Positions 1 to 9,164 of a DNA stretch of 32,671 nucleotides are shown in pieces. This stretch comes from Protostelium mycophagum (lineage: Eukaryota > Evosea > Variosea > Protosteliida > Protosteliaceae). How positions within the stretch are numbered: the stretch's first letter is position 1; the number at the start of each line of letters is the position of its first letter. The stretch lies in assembly GCA_002081555.1 (NCBI GenBank), contig MZNV01000977.1:1-32671 (forward strand). The letters run 5' to 3'. A model generated the notes under the pieces. The model was not told the DNA's origin. It made no database searches and worked only from the letters and a program-made list of their open reading frames with translations. Position numbers and translations under genes: made by a program.

Positions 1-2326
1 GGGTTTGGAGGGGGAGGGCGGGGGTAGGGGTGGTGGGGGTGAGGATCACATCTACACCAGAAGCAAAAACGCTCTCAAAGTCTTGTTGTACAAGACGGCG
101 AACCCTCTGAGCCTGAAGGTAATAGCTGTCCACAGACCTGAAATTCTCAGGCTACCAAAAATAGAACAGTTGTAGATCAGTATCACTTACGCTCTAGACA
201 ATACGAATCCTCCCAGTAAGATTCTCCTCTGCACTTCTTCACCAAAAGCTGAAGATCTTGTGTTTTGATAGATTTCCTCAGCTGTTCTTCCGGGAGAATG
301 GTGGCCAAACCTGAGCCCATCAAAGCGCGCCAAATTCGAAAAAGCTTCCGCAGGGGCGATGACGTAATATGCGGGGAGGGCGTGTCTGGTATTGGGAAGC
401 GAGATCTACAACGAGTCAGAGGTGATGAGTTTTGGCGGGAAAGTGATGACCTCGACGACTTTGGCACCGGCTCGTTGTAGACGCTTCGCTCCTTCCTCCC
501 AGAGGGTGCTAATCTCTCCCGCTAATTCCTTCACGTTGTACTCCTGGAAAGATGAGCATCTACAATGTTGTAGATACGAAATCTCAGCCTGGTAGATAGC
601 CGTTTGACACGGCGCAAAGGCCAGAAAATATGTATCCTTATGTTGAAGATTTGTACCTTTGGTATTCCCACAGTGAGACCAGTGAGATCCCCATCTACAC
701 CGTTGTAGTCATCGACCTGAAAAAATGAATACTGTACGTGTACATTTTTTCAAGTGGAAAAGTTAAATGTTCACGTGAATTTCTTTAATTACGGTTCCGT
801 ACCGCACTTTTTTGCGGTAACTACCGCATCTTTAAATACTTTTAAGTTCCAAATGCATCTTCTGCAATAAAAAACATTTCGGCATATTTTCTGCAGCTCT
901 GCCGCAATGTAAAAACACTTTTATGAATTTTCTGTGAATTTTTCGGCCTTTGTGATGTTTTTTCTGATAGCGGACACAGCCAGATTCCCGCCAAAAAAAT
1001 CGCTGAAAATCTTGACAAATACCTCAGCCCTTGAAGTATTCGCGTCCCTCTGGTCATACCCCGCCAATGCCCCCAAAATCTCCCCGACTCCATCTACATC
1101 TCTCGAGAATATTCCGGGACAGTCCAGAGAACTTCCAAAGGCGATCATGCCATAACGGCTGATTCGGCCGTATGAAGGCTTGAGTCCATAAACACCACAG
1201 AAGGCGGCTGGCTGGCGTATACTTCCTTTCATAACATCAAAATTTGAATTCCATTCTGACCATCTTCGTATCGAACTTCTTTCAATTGTTTTATCGTGCG
1301 GTGAAATCACGATTGAATACCGCAGCTTTCTGCGGTCACTACCGGTTCTTTGTAAAATTGCAGGATTATAGATTTTTAAAAAATTCAAATAAAATTTTCA
1401 AAAATTTGGTACATCATCATGATCAGAAAATTCATAAAAGTGTTTTTGATGCAAAAAAAGATAGAATCACACCTCCAGTATCGCTACCAATAGAACCATA
1501 TCCTAACCCTGCAGCCACAGCACAGGCACTCCCTCCACTACTTCCTCCCGCTGACAACTGTGTCTGATCAGTTGTACACACATCGCAGATTCAAGTCACA
1601 TCAGTTTCCTGCGAACTGCGAGATCTGTGCGGATTGATGACTGGACCGAGAAATCCGCTAGAAGAGGTAGAACCCATTGCAAACTCGTCCATGTTTGTCT
1701 TTCCAAGAATGACGGCCCCTGCCTGCTCTAATCTCTCGCCCACTGATGACGTGTACGGCGGATTGTAGCCTGATTTGGATCAGAAAATGTGAGACGGAAG
1801 TGAACCATTCGGTACCTTTTAACATTCGAGATGCACAGGTCGTCTTTATTCCCTTTGTACAAAAATTGTCCTTGAGAGATAGCGGGATCCCTGAACATCT
1901 GAGACGATATTACTTTTGATCAGGTTACCATCTAAAGGCCCAGTTGTTTTGCCTTCCTTCCTCCTCTGATCGCTGCTTCTTGCCTCTTTTATGAGATCCT
2001 CTGGCTTTCGAAAGTGTGTGAATGCATTGAGATGTTTTTGATTCTCATATCTAACAAAGGAAGCAAAGACTAACTCTTCAGAAGTAGTGCGACCTTCTTG
2101 AAGCCAAGATCGTGCCTGGTCTGATTAATGATCAAGAACTTTCATTTTTCACATCAATTACCTCTGTTAATGACAGTCCTAATAATTTACTCTGTCGTTC
2201 ATCTTCCACAGCTGTATGAAGGGTACACCGCGGTGAGATTGATCTGTGTACAATCTGTTTGGATTGTTTTGATGCAGAATAGCCCAAGCAAGAACGCCCT
2301 ATCAGGTGCGTCTGCATGATCATCAT
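1..2326 (-). CDS. gatA/QRSL1: Glutamyl-tRNA(Gln) amidotransferase subunit A, mitochondrial (partial at C-terminus)
   Basis: Amidase-signature subunit of the GatCAB complex, which converts mischarged Glu-tRNA(Gln) to Gln-tRNA(Gln) in the organelle. Ten exons join in phase: 2162-2326, 1929-2115, 1816-1890, 1600-1769, 1473-1557, 1023-1225, 657-716, 451-543, 191-405 and <1-137. The catalytic triad is visible: Lys in SLKDNF (exon 3), Ser in GGSSGGSA (exon 5) and the nucleophile Ser in GGSIRQPA (exon 5/6 junction). [12 protein letters not shown] and the C-terminal [13 protein letters not shown] block also match the family. The first ~45 residues are rich in Arg, Lys and Ser with few acidic residues, which reads as a mitochondrial presequence. 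The C-terminus lies beyond base 1. Introns are 38-113 nt except two long ones (1226-1472, 247 nt; 717-1022, 306 nt). The intron at 406-450 ends in the recurrent CTCGTTGTAG acceptor. Identification is firm; the exact start (two adjacent Met codons) is inferred. Confidence 0.93.
891..906 (-). repeat. Intronic purine-loop hairpin (gatA, intron 717-1022)
   Basis: In gatA sense it reads TGCGGC-AGA-GCTGCAG (one G-T wobble), followed by AAAAT, closely like the FIGNL1 copy. Confidence 0.7.
1319..1336. repeat. ACCGCAG/CTGCGGT inverted repeat in gatA intron 1226-1472
   Basis: Seven-bp arms around a 4-nt centre. A related TGCGGTA/TACCGCA pair lies at 813-828 in gatA intron 717-1022. Confidence 0.75.
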
Positions 2327-2680
2327 CAGATCACCTTCCCTTCAGATCAGATCGAGCAGCCGAGACATGATGTAAGACGTCTCAGGTGAAAAAAAATCGT
2401 GATCACATCATTAACAACAAAAACCACCAAGGTGAGCCACATTCCTTGCATTCCATCCTTGTTTCACATGATGCTTTTGGATTCCCCTTCGCCTTCTTAT
2501 AGACGACATATATCTATACACTGATTCTAAATTAAAATACAACATGAAGTGATCTGCGAGAGCGCCCACTGAATTCTATTAGGTCCTTGGATCCTTCGCC
2601 TCTGCATAGGTCACCCTAAAATAAATACATTTGTTATGAATGAACTAAACTCCTCCATCTTCTGTTCGTATGTCTATGTT

Positions 2681-2860
2681 CTATATCTGTTCAAGAGCCA
2701 ACAACGATCGAGCGTCGATGAAATTCAACATTTTGCTTTTGAGCTCCTCAGAAAAAGGTGATTCGAGTCCCTCAAAATCGACAATCCGAAGATCAGACAA
2801 CATCAAGGTGCTCAAGTCAGTATTATAGATCTCTTTATGAATAGAGTCCCAAGTTTCTTT
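2681..2860 (-). CDS. Possible small coding exon in gatA/homeobox intergenic space
   Basis: An open frame of 59 codons ends at TAG 2681-2683 and has protein-like composition (fragments TWDSIHKEI and SEELKSKMLNFIDARSL). The first ATG in frame is at 2803, giving a 40-residue product. If the frame is used from its upstream end it needs an acceptor at the AAAAAG just before it. No homologue is recognised, and the frame lies in the promoter region of the homeobox gene on the other strand. The rest of 2327-2870 shows only short frames and an intron-like GTGAGC...TTATAG stretch on the + strand (2432-2504). Confidence 0.3.
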   Translation of the reverse strand, partial: KETWDSIHKEIYNTDLSTLMLSDLRIVDFEGLESPFSEELKSKMLNFIDARSLLALEQI

Positions 2861-2870
2861 TTATTTGTTT

Positions 2871-4954
2871 ATGATGTCCGGTTTGCAAAATGATATCGTA
2901 AACCCAAGACCCCTTTCAAATCATTTGACCGTTACTGATATATTAGATGCCCCGCCGCAAAGCACAGCCCGTTGTTTCACAGGTAAACAAAGTTCTAAAA
3001 GTAATATGCTGATCCATCAGGCTGAAGAGAGTCCTGAACATTCTGCTGAGGAACCAGTCCTCGATACTGAGGTATTTAGACGAAATGCACTCAGAAATAA
3101 TGATTGCAGTTAGCACTAGAACCAGAAGAGGGGGAGTCACACCTGGATGATTCTTTCCAAACAGCTTTTGCGGTGCACAAACTCACTCGAAATCAGAAGG
3201 ATCTGTTGAGAGCCGCCATCTTCGATGCAAATGATGAGTTGTCAGTGATGCAACCAAAATCACGATGTTTGACCCATTTTAGAGCTGAAGATGAGATAAC
3301 TGCTGAACTAAGAGAGTCCTTCCCCGAATTGAACGACAAGGACATCATCCATCTTTTTTACGCATTGATGAGGGTATCGAAACATCATGATGACCTTCTT
3401 CGTCAAACAGATCTAAGACAACACAGGTGGAGGAGAAGAATGGCGCGCGCTACAATTTTACAGAAGAGGAGAAGCATTACCTCAATCACGTATTCAATGA
3501 TGATCCCTTTCCCACAAAACTCGCCTTCAGAGAGATGGCAGAACACCTCGAAATCCCAATCCCAAAAATCAAGGTAACCACCTTATTGTACCCGCAAACA
3601 ACCTCATCTACAACTCTTGTATAACTACAACGAGCCATCACCTCAATCTCATCGTTCTGCAGAGTTGGTTCAAAAACAAGAGGAACTTGACAAACGTCCG
3701 CTCGGGCACCAGGACCCTCTTAACAGAATCTCACAAAGAGAAGCTCAAAGTTGTCTTTGAGGAAAACATGTACCCCAATGCTGGAAGGGTGAGTTGTGTC
3801 ATGATCATTGTATGCGTTGACGTGATGAGATTGACATCTAATGACGTGTGCAGATGAACGAATTAGCGAGGGAGCTCAAGTTACCTCTCCACGCTGTCAA
3901 GGTGATTCTCTTTTATATTTACGTCACGAATCTGAGGAATGTCAGGGATGGTTTAAGAGGAGTCGCAACCAGATTCCCATTGCTGAGAGAGTGAGAGTGA
4001 GTACTTCTAAGGCTGCACACGAACAGTCTCGTTGCAATGTTACCTTTTACCTATTCATTTCTGATGATGTCGAGTGTTTTGTGCACAAAACTTCGTTCTC
4101 CACAATCGATTTTCCCGCTGCAAGTTTTGTGCAACCTGAATCCTCTTGCTGTAGGCTCATCCCATTTTTTTGTGCCGATATACATCGTTGTAAAATACTC
4201 TTCATGTGATCATCCATTGAAGATGGGCACTGATTTTTGTGCCACAGGCAAGAGCGGAACCAGAGGAAGAGGATGATGAAGAGGATGAAGAGGAGGATGA
4301 AGAGGATGATGAAGAGGATGATGAAGAGGATGAAGAGGATGATGAAGAGGATGAAGAGCAAGTCATTCAGATTTTAGACAAATCCAAGGTAAAATTTGCA
4401 ATTATCGAGTTGTAGATACTGAACTCTATCAGAAGGCTGCTCAGACTGAAGAACCCGAGGATGAAGAGAGTGAAGTGAGGTTTTCTCTTGGTTTTATTTG
4501 TAAATTTATTTGAAAATATGTATTTAGAGATTCAAAAAATATTTTCTATCTCATCAGAGTTTGTTCATCTATGTATTTTCACGGTAAGGTTCTCGGTAAA
4601 GCCGTGGTTCTTAGCGTGACATAAAATCCTTTTGACAGTAGAAAAAACAATATGCTGAACCTACAAAAGGAAGCAGAGGACGATGAACTCCAAACACCAT
4701 CCAAAAGAGCACGAAAAACACCCACCAAATCACCTAAAAAGACCCCCACAAAATCACCTAAAAAGACCCCCACAAAGTCGCCCACAAAGACCCCCACAAA
4801 ATCGTCCACAAAGACGCCAAAAAAAACACCGGCAAAACGGACTCTCCAGCAAGAGCCTGAGGAAAGCGAAGAAGAGGTAGAGAAGATCCCTGAAGAGGCT
4901 CCCAAAAAACGAGGACGCGGCAGGCCCAGAAAGAACCAGAAGGCGACAGCATAA
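2871..4954 (+). CDS. Tandem homeodomain protein with acidic tract and AT-hook tail
   Basis: Putative nuclear DNA-binding protein of 434 aa. Nine exons join in phase: 2871-3071, 3110-3373, 3427-3573, 3663-3788, 3854-3901, 3946-3996, 4248-4388, 4433-4474 and 4670-4954. Two homeodomains lie back to back at about residues 158-214 and 216-275; their recognition helices read KIKSWFKNKRN and AVKGWFKRSRN. Both are split by introns just before the WF. A third, degenerate homeodomain-like segment (about 95-155, ending LNDKDIIHLFYALMR, no Trp) precedes them. A run of about 40 Glu/Asp residues (exon 7) follows, then repeated TPTKSPKK units and an AT-hook, RGRGRPRKN. The 251-nt intron at 3997-4247 and 195-nt intron at 4475-4669 are long for this locus. 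The last intron's acceptor (CAAAAG) is the least certain join. The target genes cannot be inferred. Confidence 0.85.
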
Positions 4955-5176
4955 CCGTGTGAACGCAAATATAAACAGATCTTGGCTTTTCTTGCAACTT
5001 TTTACACAAAATGTCTTTTTATGGCAGAAGATCATGTACACCTAATCTGATTTTAAATCATGGTATCATTAACATGATATAATCAAGATTTTAATTCACA
5101 AGAAAAAAAATGGTGAACCCATATCCTCTCGCTCACAAATACTTGTTGACCACCGTGAAAAAATCTCGGAGTTTGC

Positions 5177-5701
5177 TCAAAATTGTTTATTCATTCTTTC
5201 GAGTTGTAGAAAAGACTCTACAAAGTCCTCAGGACTCAGCTCCTCATAAGAAAAATCCCAAGGGGGGGAGGGGACGGGGATCGTTGGGATGAAGGGGGTT
5301 GTATCCATAGTTTGGGTAAGATCCGCTGTGAATTGCGACGAGGGAAGGGTTGGGATGATGGGGGAGATGGCAGACGATGTTGAAAAATTCGGTATTGTAG
5401 AAGATGTTTTGGGGTGTTTGATCGAATCTTTGAAAAAGGTCTTGTAACGTTTTGCTTGGAATGTTTGAATGTCTGACTCGGGAGGACTCTTCTTACTGGT
5501 ATTTTTAAGGCGTTTGTCTGGTCTGCTCACGCATTCCAATCCCTTCCTAGTGCAGTGCTGACAGGGTCTGACTACAAGCGATTGAGAAATAACTTCTATG
5601 ATCAAGGCAGACCATGTTTCACCTCTTTCACATGAGATGTGTCGCTCGAAACAACGCACACAGGAGGGATCATGCCTCTTTGTTGATCTCCCGCCGTGCA
5701 T
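5177..5701 (-). CDS. Zn2Cys6 zinc-cluster transcription factor, short
   Basis: A small putative transcription factor of 157 aa in two exons (5623-5701, 5177-5571). Removing the 51-nt intron 5572-5622 restores a complete binuclear cluster: CVRCFERHISC, then VRP, then CQHCTRKGLEC. That is the exact Cys-x2-Cys-x6-Cys ... Cys-x2-Cys-x6-Cys spacing of the fungal-type Gal4 fold, where six Cys bind two zinc ions. The intron length is a multiple of three with no stop, so an unspliced reading looks open but breaks the cluster. A stop lies 24 nt upstream of the ATG, which fixes the start. A basic linker (PDKRLKNTSKKS) follows the cluster and the rest is Ser/Thr/Pro-rich. There is no middle homology domain, so the protein is much shorter than most fungal members. 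It is convergent with the homeobox gene. Confidence 0.85.
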   Translation of the reverse strand: MHGGRSTKRHDPSCVRCFERHISCERGETWSALIIEVISQSLVVRPCQHCTRKGLECVSRPDKRLKNTSKKSPPESDIQTFQAKRYKTFFKDSIKHPKTSSTIPNFSTSSAISPIIPTLPSSQFTADLTQTMDTTPFIPTIPVPSPPWDFSYEELSPEDFVESFLQLERMNKQF

Positions 5702-5973
5702 CTCTCTTCTTCGTGATTGTCAGAGTCATCCTTGTCTCGACAATAAGGTTATACCCACCCACGGAAGGATAAAGAAGACTTCTGAGGCCGACGCGTGTCC
5801 ATTTGACACCTCGTCAGGTGACAATTTTCTGCATTCATATAAAGAAAATGAAATGGATTTTGGGAATTCAATCAAAATTATTTTTCATTAATTGGAGTTG
5901 TAGCAAAACAAATCTTTGAAATAAAACAAGAATTCAAATGATTGTTGCTTTATTATTTTATGCAAGCAAAGGC
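5702..5973. other. Intergenic, no gene seen
   Basis: AT-rich spacer between the Zn2Cys6 start and the end of the next minus-strand gene. It holds a minus-strand AATAAA just below 5974 that probably serves that gene, and one GTTGTAG motif near 5897. The + frame 5598-5891 is antisense to the Zn2Cys6 exon and is not credited. Confidence 0.6.
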
Positions 5974-6815
5974 TCATAGGGAAGGGATATTAGGGGTTGG
6001 GGAGAATCGATCCGATCGTTCCATGAACACATCTTGAAATTTCTTCAGGGTTTCGTCAAGAAGCCAGTCAACACGTGGGTGAAACACACCTGCGCAAAGA
6101 AAGAGGAAACCCGACACAACAGAATCATTTTGGAGATGTCACCGGTCTTTGAAGAGTTTCCTAGACTTCGTTACGGACAGAATGCCGGCATAAAAGATGC
6201 AGATCATGAGACTTAACTCGGCGACATTGTCGGTGATCAGCTCATCAAGCTCTTGTACAGCCCGAAAGTTCTTGTGCAGAAGACTCATCTACAACTGCCC
6301 AAACTACGACGGGACGAAGGCAGATAACTGGTCAGCGAGTCGTGCTGTATGAGATAATAGCGGGGAGTTTACCATATCCAAAAGTTTGGCGGGAAAATAT
6401 GACGGATTAGTACAGGGAAGGCATATCAGAAATTCCTATGACCATTCGGCCATCACTGTACCGATGTCAGAAGATCACGATGTTATGATACCTCCACAAA
6501 GAACCGATTTTATGCAGCGCCCGTTCAAAGGATTGACAGCTGACGTTTTTCATCAGACTGATGATCATGAGGATCTCATTCACCGAGTATCACCGTCGTC
6601 CCAGAGGTCTCAGTTGTTTTTGTTTCTCCAGACAAACACGAGAACAAACACACTTAGCAGATTGATCACCATGAAAGCTACGGACAACAGCAAGACACAA
6701 AGGGATGTCTAAGCAGCCGGCATCATTGGCACAAGAGAGGATTTCCTCGAGCGAAATCGCATCAGGCCCATCATGCAGTTGTCACGTCGTCAAAGTCACC
6801 AACTTTGACTCATAA
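5974..6815 (-). CDS. Probable multi-pass membrane protein, exon model incomplete
   Basis: Several minus-strand blocks look coding, but their phases do not all join. From the 5' side they are: a basic start (MMGLMRFRSRKSSL) near 6789; a hydrophobic helix (TSLCVLLLSVAFMVINLLSV) near 6700; a loop with SFERALHKIGSLWRYHNI near 6520; LHKNFRAVQELDELITDN followed by a second helix (ELSLMICIFYAGILSV) near 6200; and a C-terminal amphipathic tail (HPRVDWLLDETLKKFQDVF) ending at TGA 5974-5976. The last intron (about 6087-6139) would need a different phase from the one its flanking exons give. So there is either an unseen exon, a non-canonical site or a frame error. Polyadenylation-like AATAAA follows. 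At least two membrane helices are present; no family is recognised. It lies directly downstream of the WD40 gene on the same strand. Confidence 0.5.
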
Positions 6816-6825
6816 TTTTATTATT

Positions 6826-8748
6826 TCAGTAGGGTTTTGCCTGGTCTCTTGCCATCGTGTTCTTTTTTGTCAATATCACTTCGGCATTCTACAACCAGTC
6901 AAATCTTCTCAAGACACACCAAATCTACATGGATTTTCATGACATCTCACCTACCCTTTTTGAGCGAACAGTTTGGTTTTCTGACCAAAAGCAGACTCTG
7001 GCGTCTTCTCCTCCGCTGATGATTTGTTGTGTCTACAACGAGTCATGAAATTCTGACATCATGGTATGATATCTTGATATGATGCATTCTTCACCGTCTA
7101 CACATACGATGTACAAAATAAGATGCTCACCGCCACATCCCACTGCACACTCCTGATGACCCCAGTATGTCCCCCCTGCAGCTGCGCCATCAATTTCAGA
7201 GAATTTTCCTTGACGTGTGCCAGTCCCATTGCTCCACTGCGTGAATGTCAGAAATTTCGTCGAAATCTCTCGGAATTTTCTCACTCATTTGTCCCCACTA
7301 CAACGTAAAGTTCATCCTCATGGATGTCATATGTACAAGAGACGAGATAGTTGTACTGTACTGTCGACGTCGACAACGTCTCGCGTGGTGTCTCAAAGTC
7401 GTGGATACGAATACCCTGCCACGTATTGATATGAAGATCACGGTTGTTTTCATCAAAATGAAACTCACCTCGTTGTAGAGAGACAATCTCTCGGAATGTG
7501 TGGAGACCCACAAATTCTCCGAATCCCTTCCGTAAAACCCAATCTGCTGTACGGAATCATCCAAATTGATACCTGTCATCTGTCAAAAATGTCCAAGTCA
7601 AAAATGTCATCGAGACATGTCACCTTCTACAAGGGCATCCTCCTCATCCTTTATGTTTGTGTCTACAACACATATCGTCCCATCCATAGATCCAGTGTAC
7701 AACAAATTGTTCTTCACTGGGTGAAACCTCACCTTGATGACGTCATCATACGTCATCTGTCATCCCGGTGACTTTGCCGCAAACACAAGGAAATGCATAT
7801 AAACCGAATGTCTCGTCCACCACAGTGATTTTCGTACAGCTAAATCTTGGATGCAGCTGTGCCGCACGTGATTTCGTTTGAAGAACATCTCATAAACAAT
7901 TCACATTTACAAGTGCATTCTCCGTTTTATATATATTATTTCGGTGACAAAATATATGTATTTTTATTTTCTATTTTGTCACCGAAATAAAACAATAAAA
8001 TAATAAAACAACAATAATAAATTTTGAAATAGAGGATCTCACTTGGGTGATATCGTCACTGTGGAAAGACTCGTACAATAAGACCATCTTTCCTGTGCGG
8101 ACATCCCTGTACACGTCATCTACAACTCTTATTTTCATATTCATTTTTTGATTTTTGGGAATTTTTTCTCGATGAAAACCACAATTAAAATAAAAATAAG
8201 TACAGGTTTTTATTCGACGAAAAATATACTCACCATGCCTTTATGCTGTTCCCGGAACCAGAAGCAATTCCTGTATCTTGGTTGTTTACTCCCACGCTGT
8301 AAAACTCTGTTCCTTGCTCTGAAATTTCTCAGATTTTTCGCAGAAATTTCGAGTAGATTTCTTGGGTCACCTCTGATCGTCTGCACGGCACGCTGTGTTC
8401 TGAAATCCCAGCGGCAGATGGAGCCATCACTTGAAGCCGAAAAGATCTCGTGATCAGATGTATTACTAAAGACAATGTCATTGATGGTATCTGTATGTCC
8501 TGAGATCGTCAACAGCAGCTCAGGTTTAGATGAAAAGAATCACCTTGTAGTTGTCCTTTCAATAGCTGTGTGCGAGGATCAAAGAATTTGATCACATTTT
8601 CAGAGGTCGATGCTGCCAGAACGGATGACTTTGATTTGGCCTGAAACACATAAGGAGGTTCCTCGCCAGGTGTCGTCTCAAAGCCAGTGATGAGTGTTGC
8701 GTTCAAAAACAATTTTAGAGGTAAAACGCTATTCTCAACGTCCATCAT
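6826..8748 (-). CDS. WD40-repeat protein, WDR89-like
   Basis: A beta-propeller protein of 355 aa. Ten exons all join in phase: 8544-8748, 8371-8499, 8234-8306, 8043-8106, 7624-7732, 7469-7572, 7285-7415, 7108-7236, 6955-7015 and 6826-6888. Successive blades show SGHTD...SASSDGSICRWDFRT, SGNSIKAWDVRTGK, DDITQ|VRFHPVKNNLLYTGSMDG, LQGGHTGVIRSVQWD and SGGEDARVCFW. The order, the DDITQVRFHP block, the GTNDGAMGLAHV block and the short basic C-terminus ending KPY fit the WDR89 family, whose exact role is poorly defined. The 310-nt intron 7733-8042 holds a 19-bp inverted repeat. The last intron (6889-6954) ends TGACTGGTTGTAG|, and the one before has TGACTCGTTGTAG about 25 nt before its acceptor. The tail exon is easily missed because the unspliced frame stops at 6937. 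Confidence 0.85.
7936..7990. repeat. Perfect 19-bp inverted repeat inside WD40 intron
   Basis: Arms 7936-7954 (TTATTTCGGTGACAAAATA) and 7972-7990 are exact reverse complements around a 17-nt AT-rich loop. The repeat lies wholly within the 310-nt intron 7733-8042. As RNA it would form a stable stem-loop on either strand. No other copy of the arm was seen in the window. Confidence 0.9.
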
Positions 8749-9164
8749 CTTGGAATTGTTGTATTGGTGTTTCGATGGTGGATCTGTTCTCTTTCCGAAC
8801 TTTATCTCGTTGTAGATCCATAAAAGGAATTTATTAGATTTAATTTCTGCCTTCTCATTGGTGTATTATTATATTGTAAAGAGGATGAAATCTTCTGAGT
8901 TTCACTGATATATATTTATTCGAAATGTAGTTAGTGGCATGATATCTCAGAACTCAGGACTTGGGTTTTGGCTTTCAGATGCAAATGCACAAATAGAATG
9001 TACCCTAAAGATTATGACGAAGGATGAAGAGTTTATTGGAGAATATCTCTCATCCTCTTATTATCATTTCAGAGATCTTAGAGGATCTTTCGCACGTAAT
9101 TGATGAGAAAACATCTACAACGAGCAGAAATCCTCCCGCCAAAATTCAAATTTATAACAGCTGC
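8749..9164. promoter_or_regulatory. Divergent intergenic region, WD40 / doublecortin genes
   Basis: A 416-bp head-to-head spacer. It contains CTCGTTGTAGATCC near 8803, CATCTACAACGAGCAG near 9110 and a CCCGCCAAAATTCAAATTT block at about 9135, 30 bp before the + strand ATG. These are the same words found in introns elsewhere in the window, so a 5'UTR intron on either side is possible. A + frame is open from 9024 in phase with the downstream gene, but the start at 9165 is preferred. Confidence 0.45.

Noticed and set aside
1-60. G-rich start of the window as a telomere or low-complexity repeat
   Set aside because: On the minus strand it encodes the [14 protein letters not shown] segment of gatA, so it is coding.
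4047-4361. Minus frame rich in Phe, Ile and Leu, looking like membrane helices
   Set aside because: Antisense of the GAA/GAT/GAG acidic run; an artefact of codon complement.
4579-4968. 129-aa minus frame with VGVFxGDF repeats
   Set aside because: It is the antisense of the TPTKSPKK repeat and AT-hook exon of the homeodomain gene; no independent splice or start support.
7755-7900. Minus frame LHPRFSCTKITVVDETF in the WD40 gene
   Set aside because: Phase matching places it inside the 310-nt intron: DDITQ joins directly to VRFHP, as expected for the blade.
7936-7990. Inverted repeat as a transcription terminator
   Set aside because: It is inside an intron of an intact gene, with coding exons on both sides.
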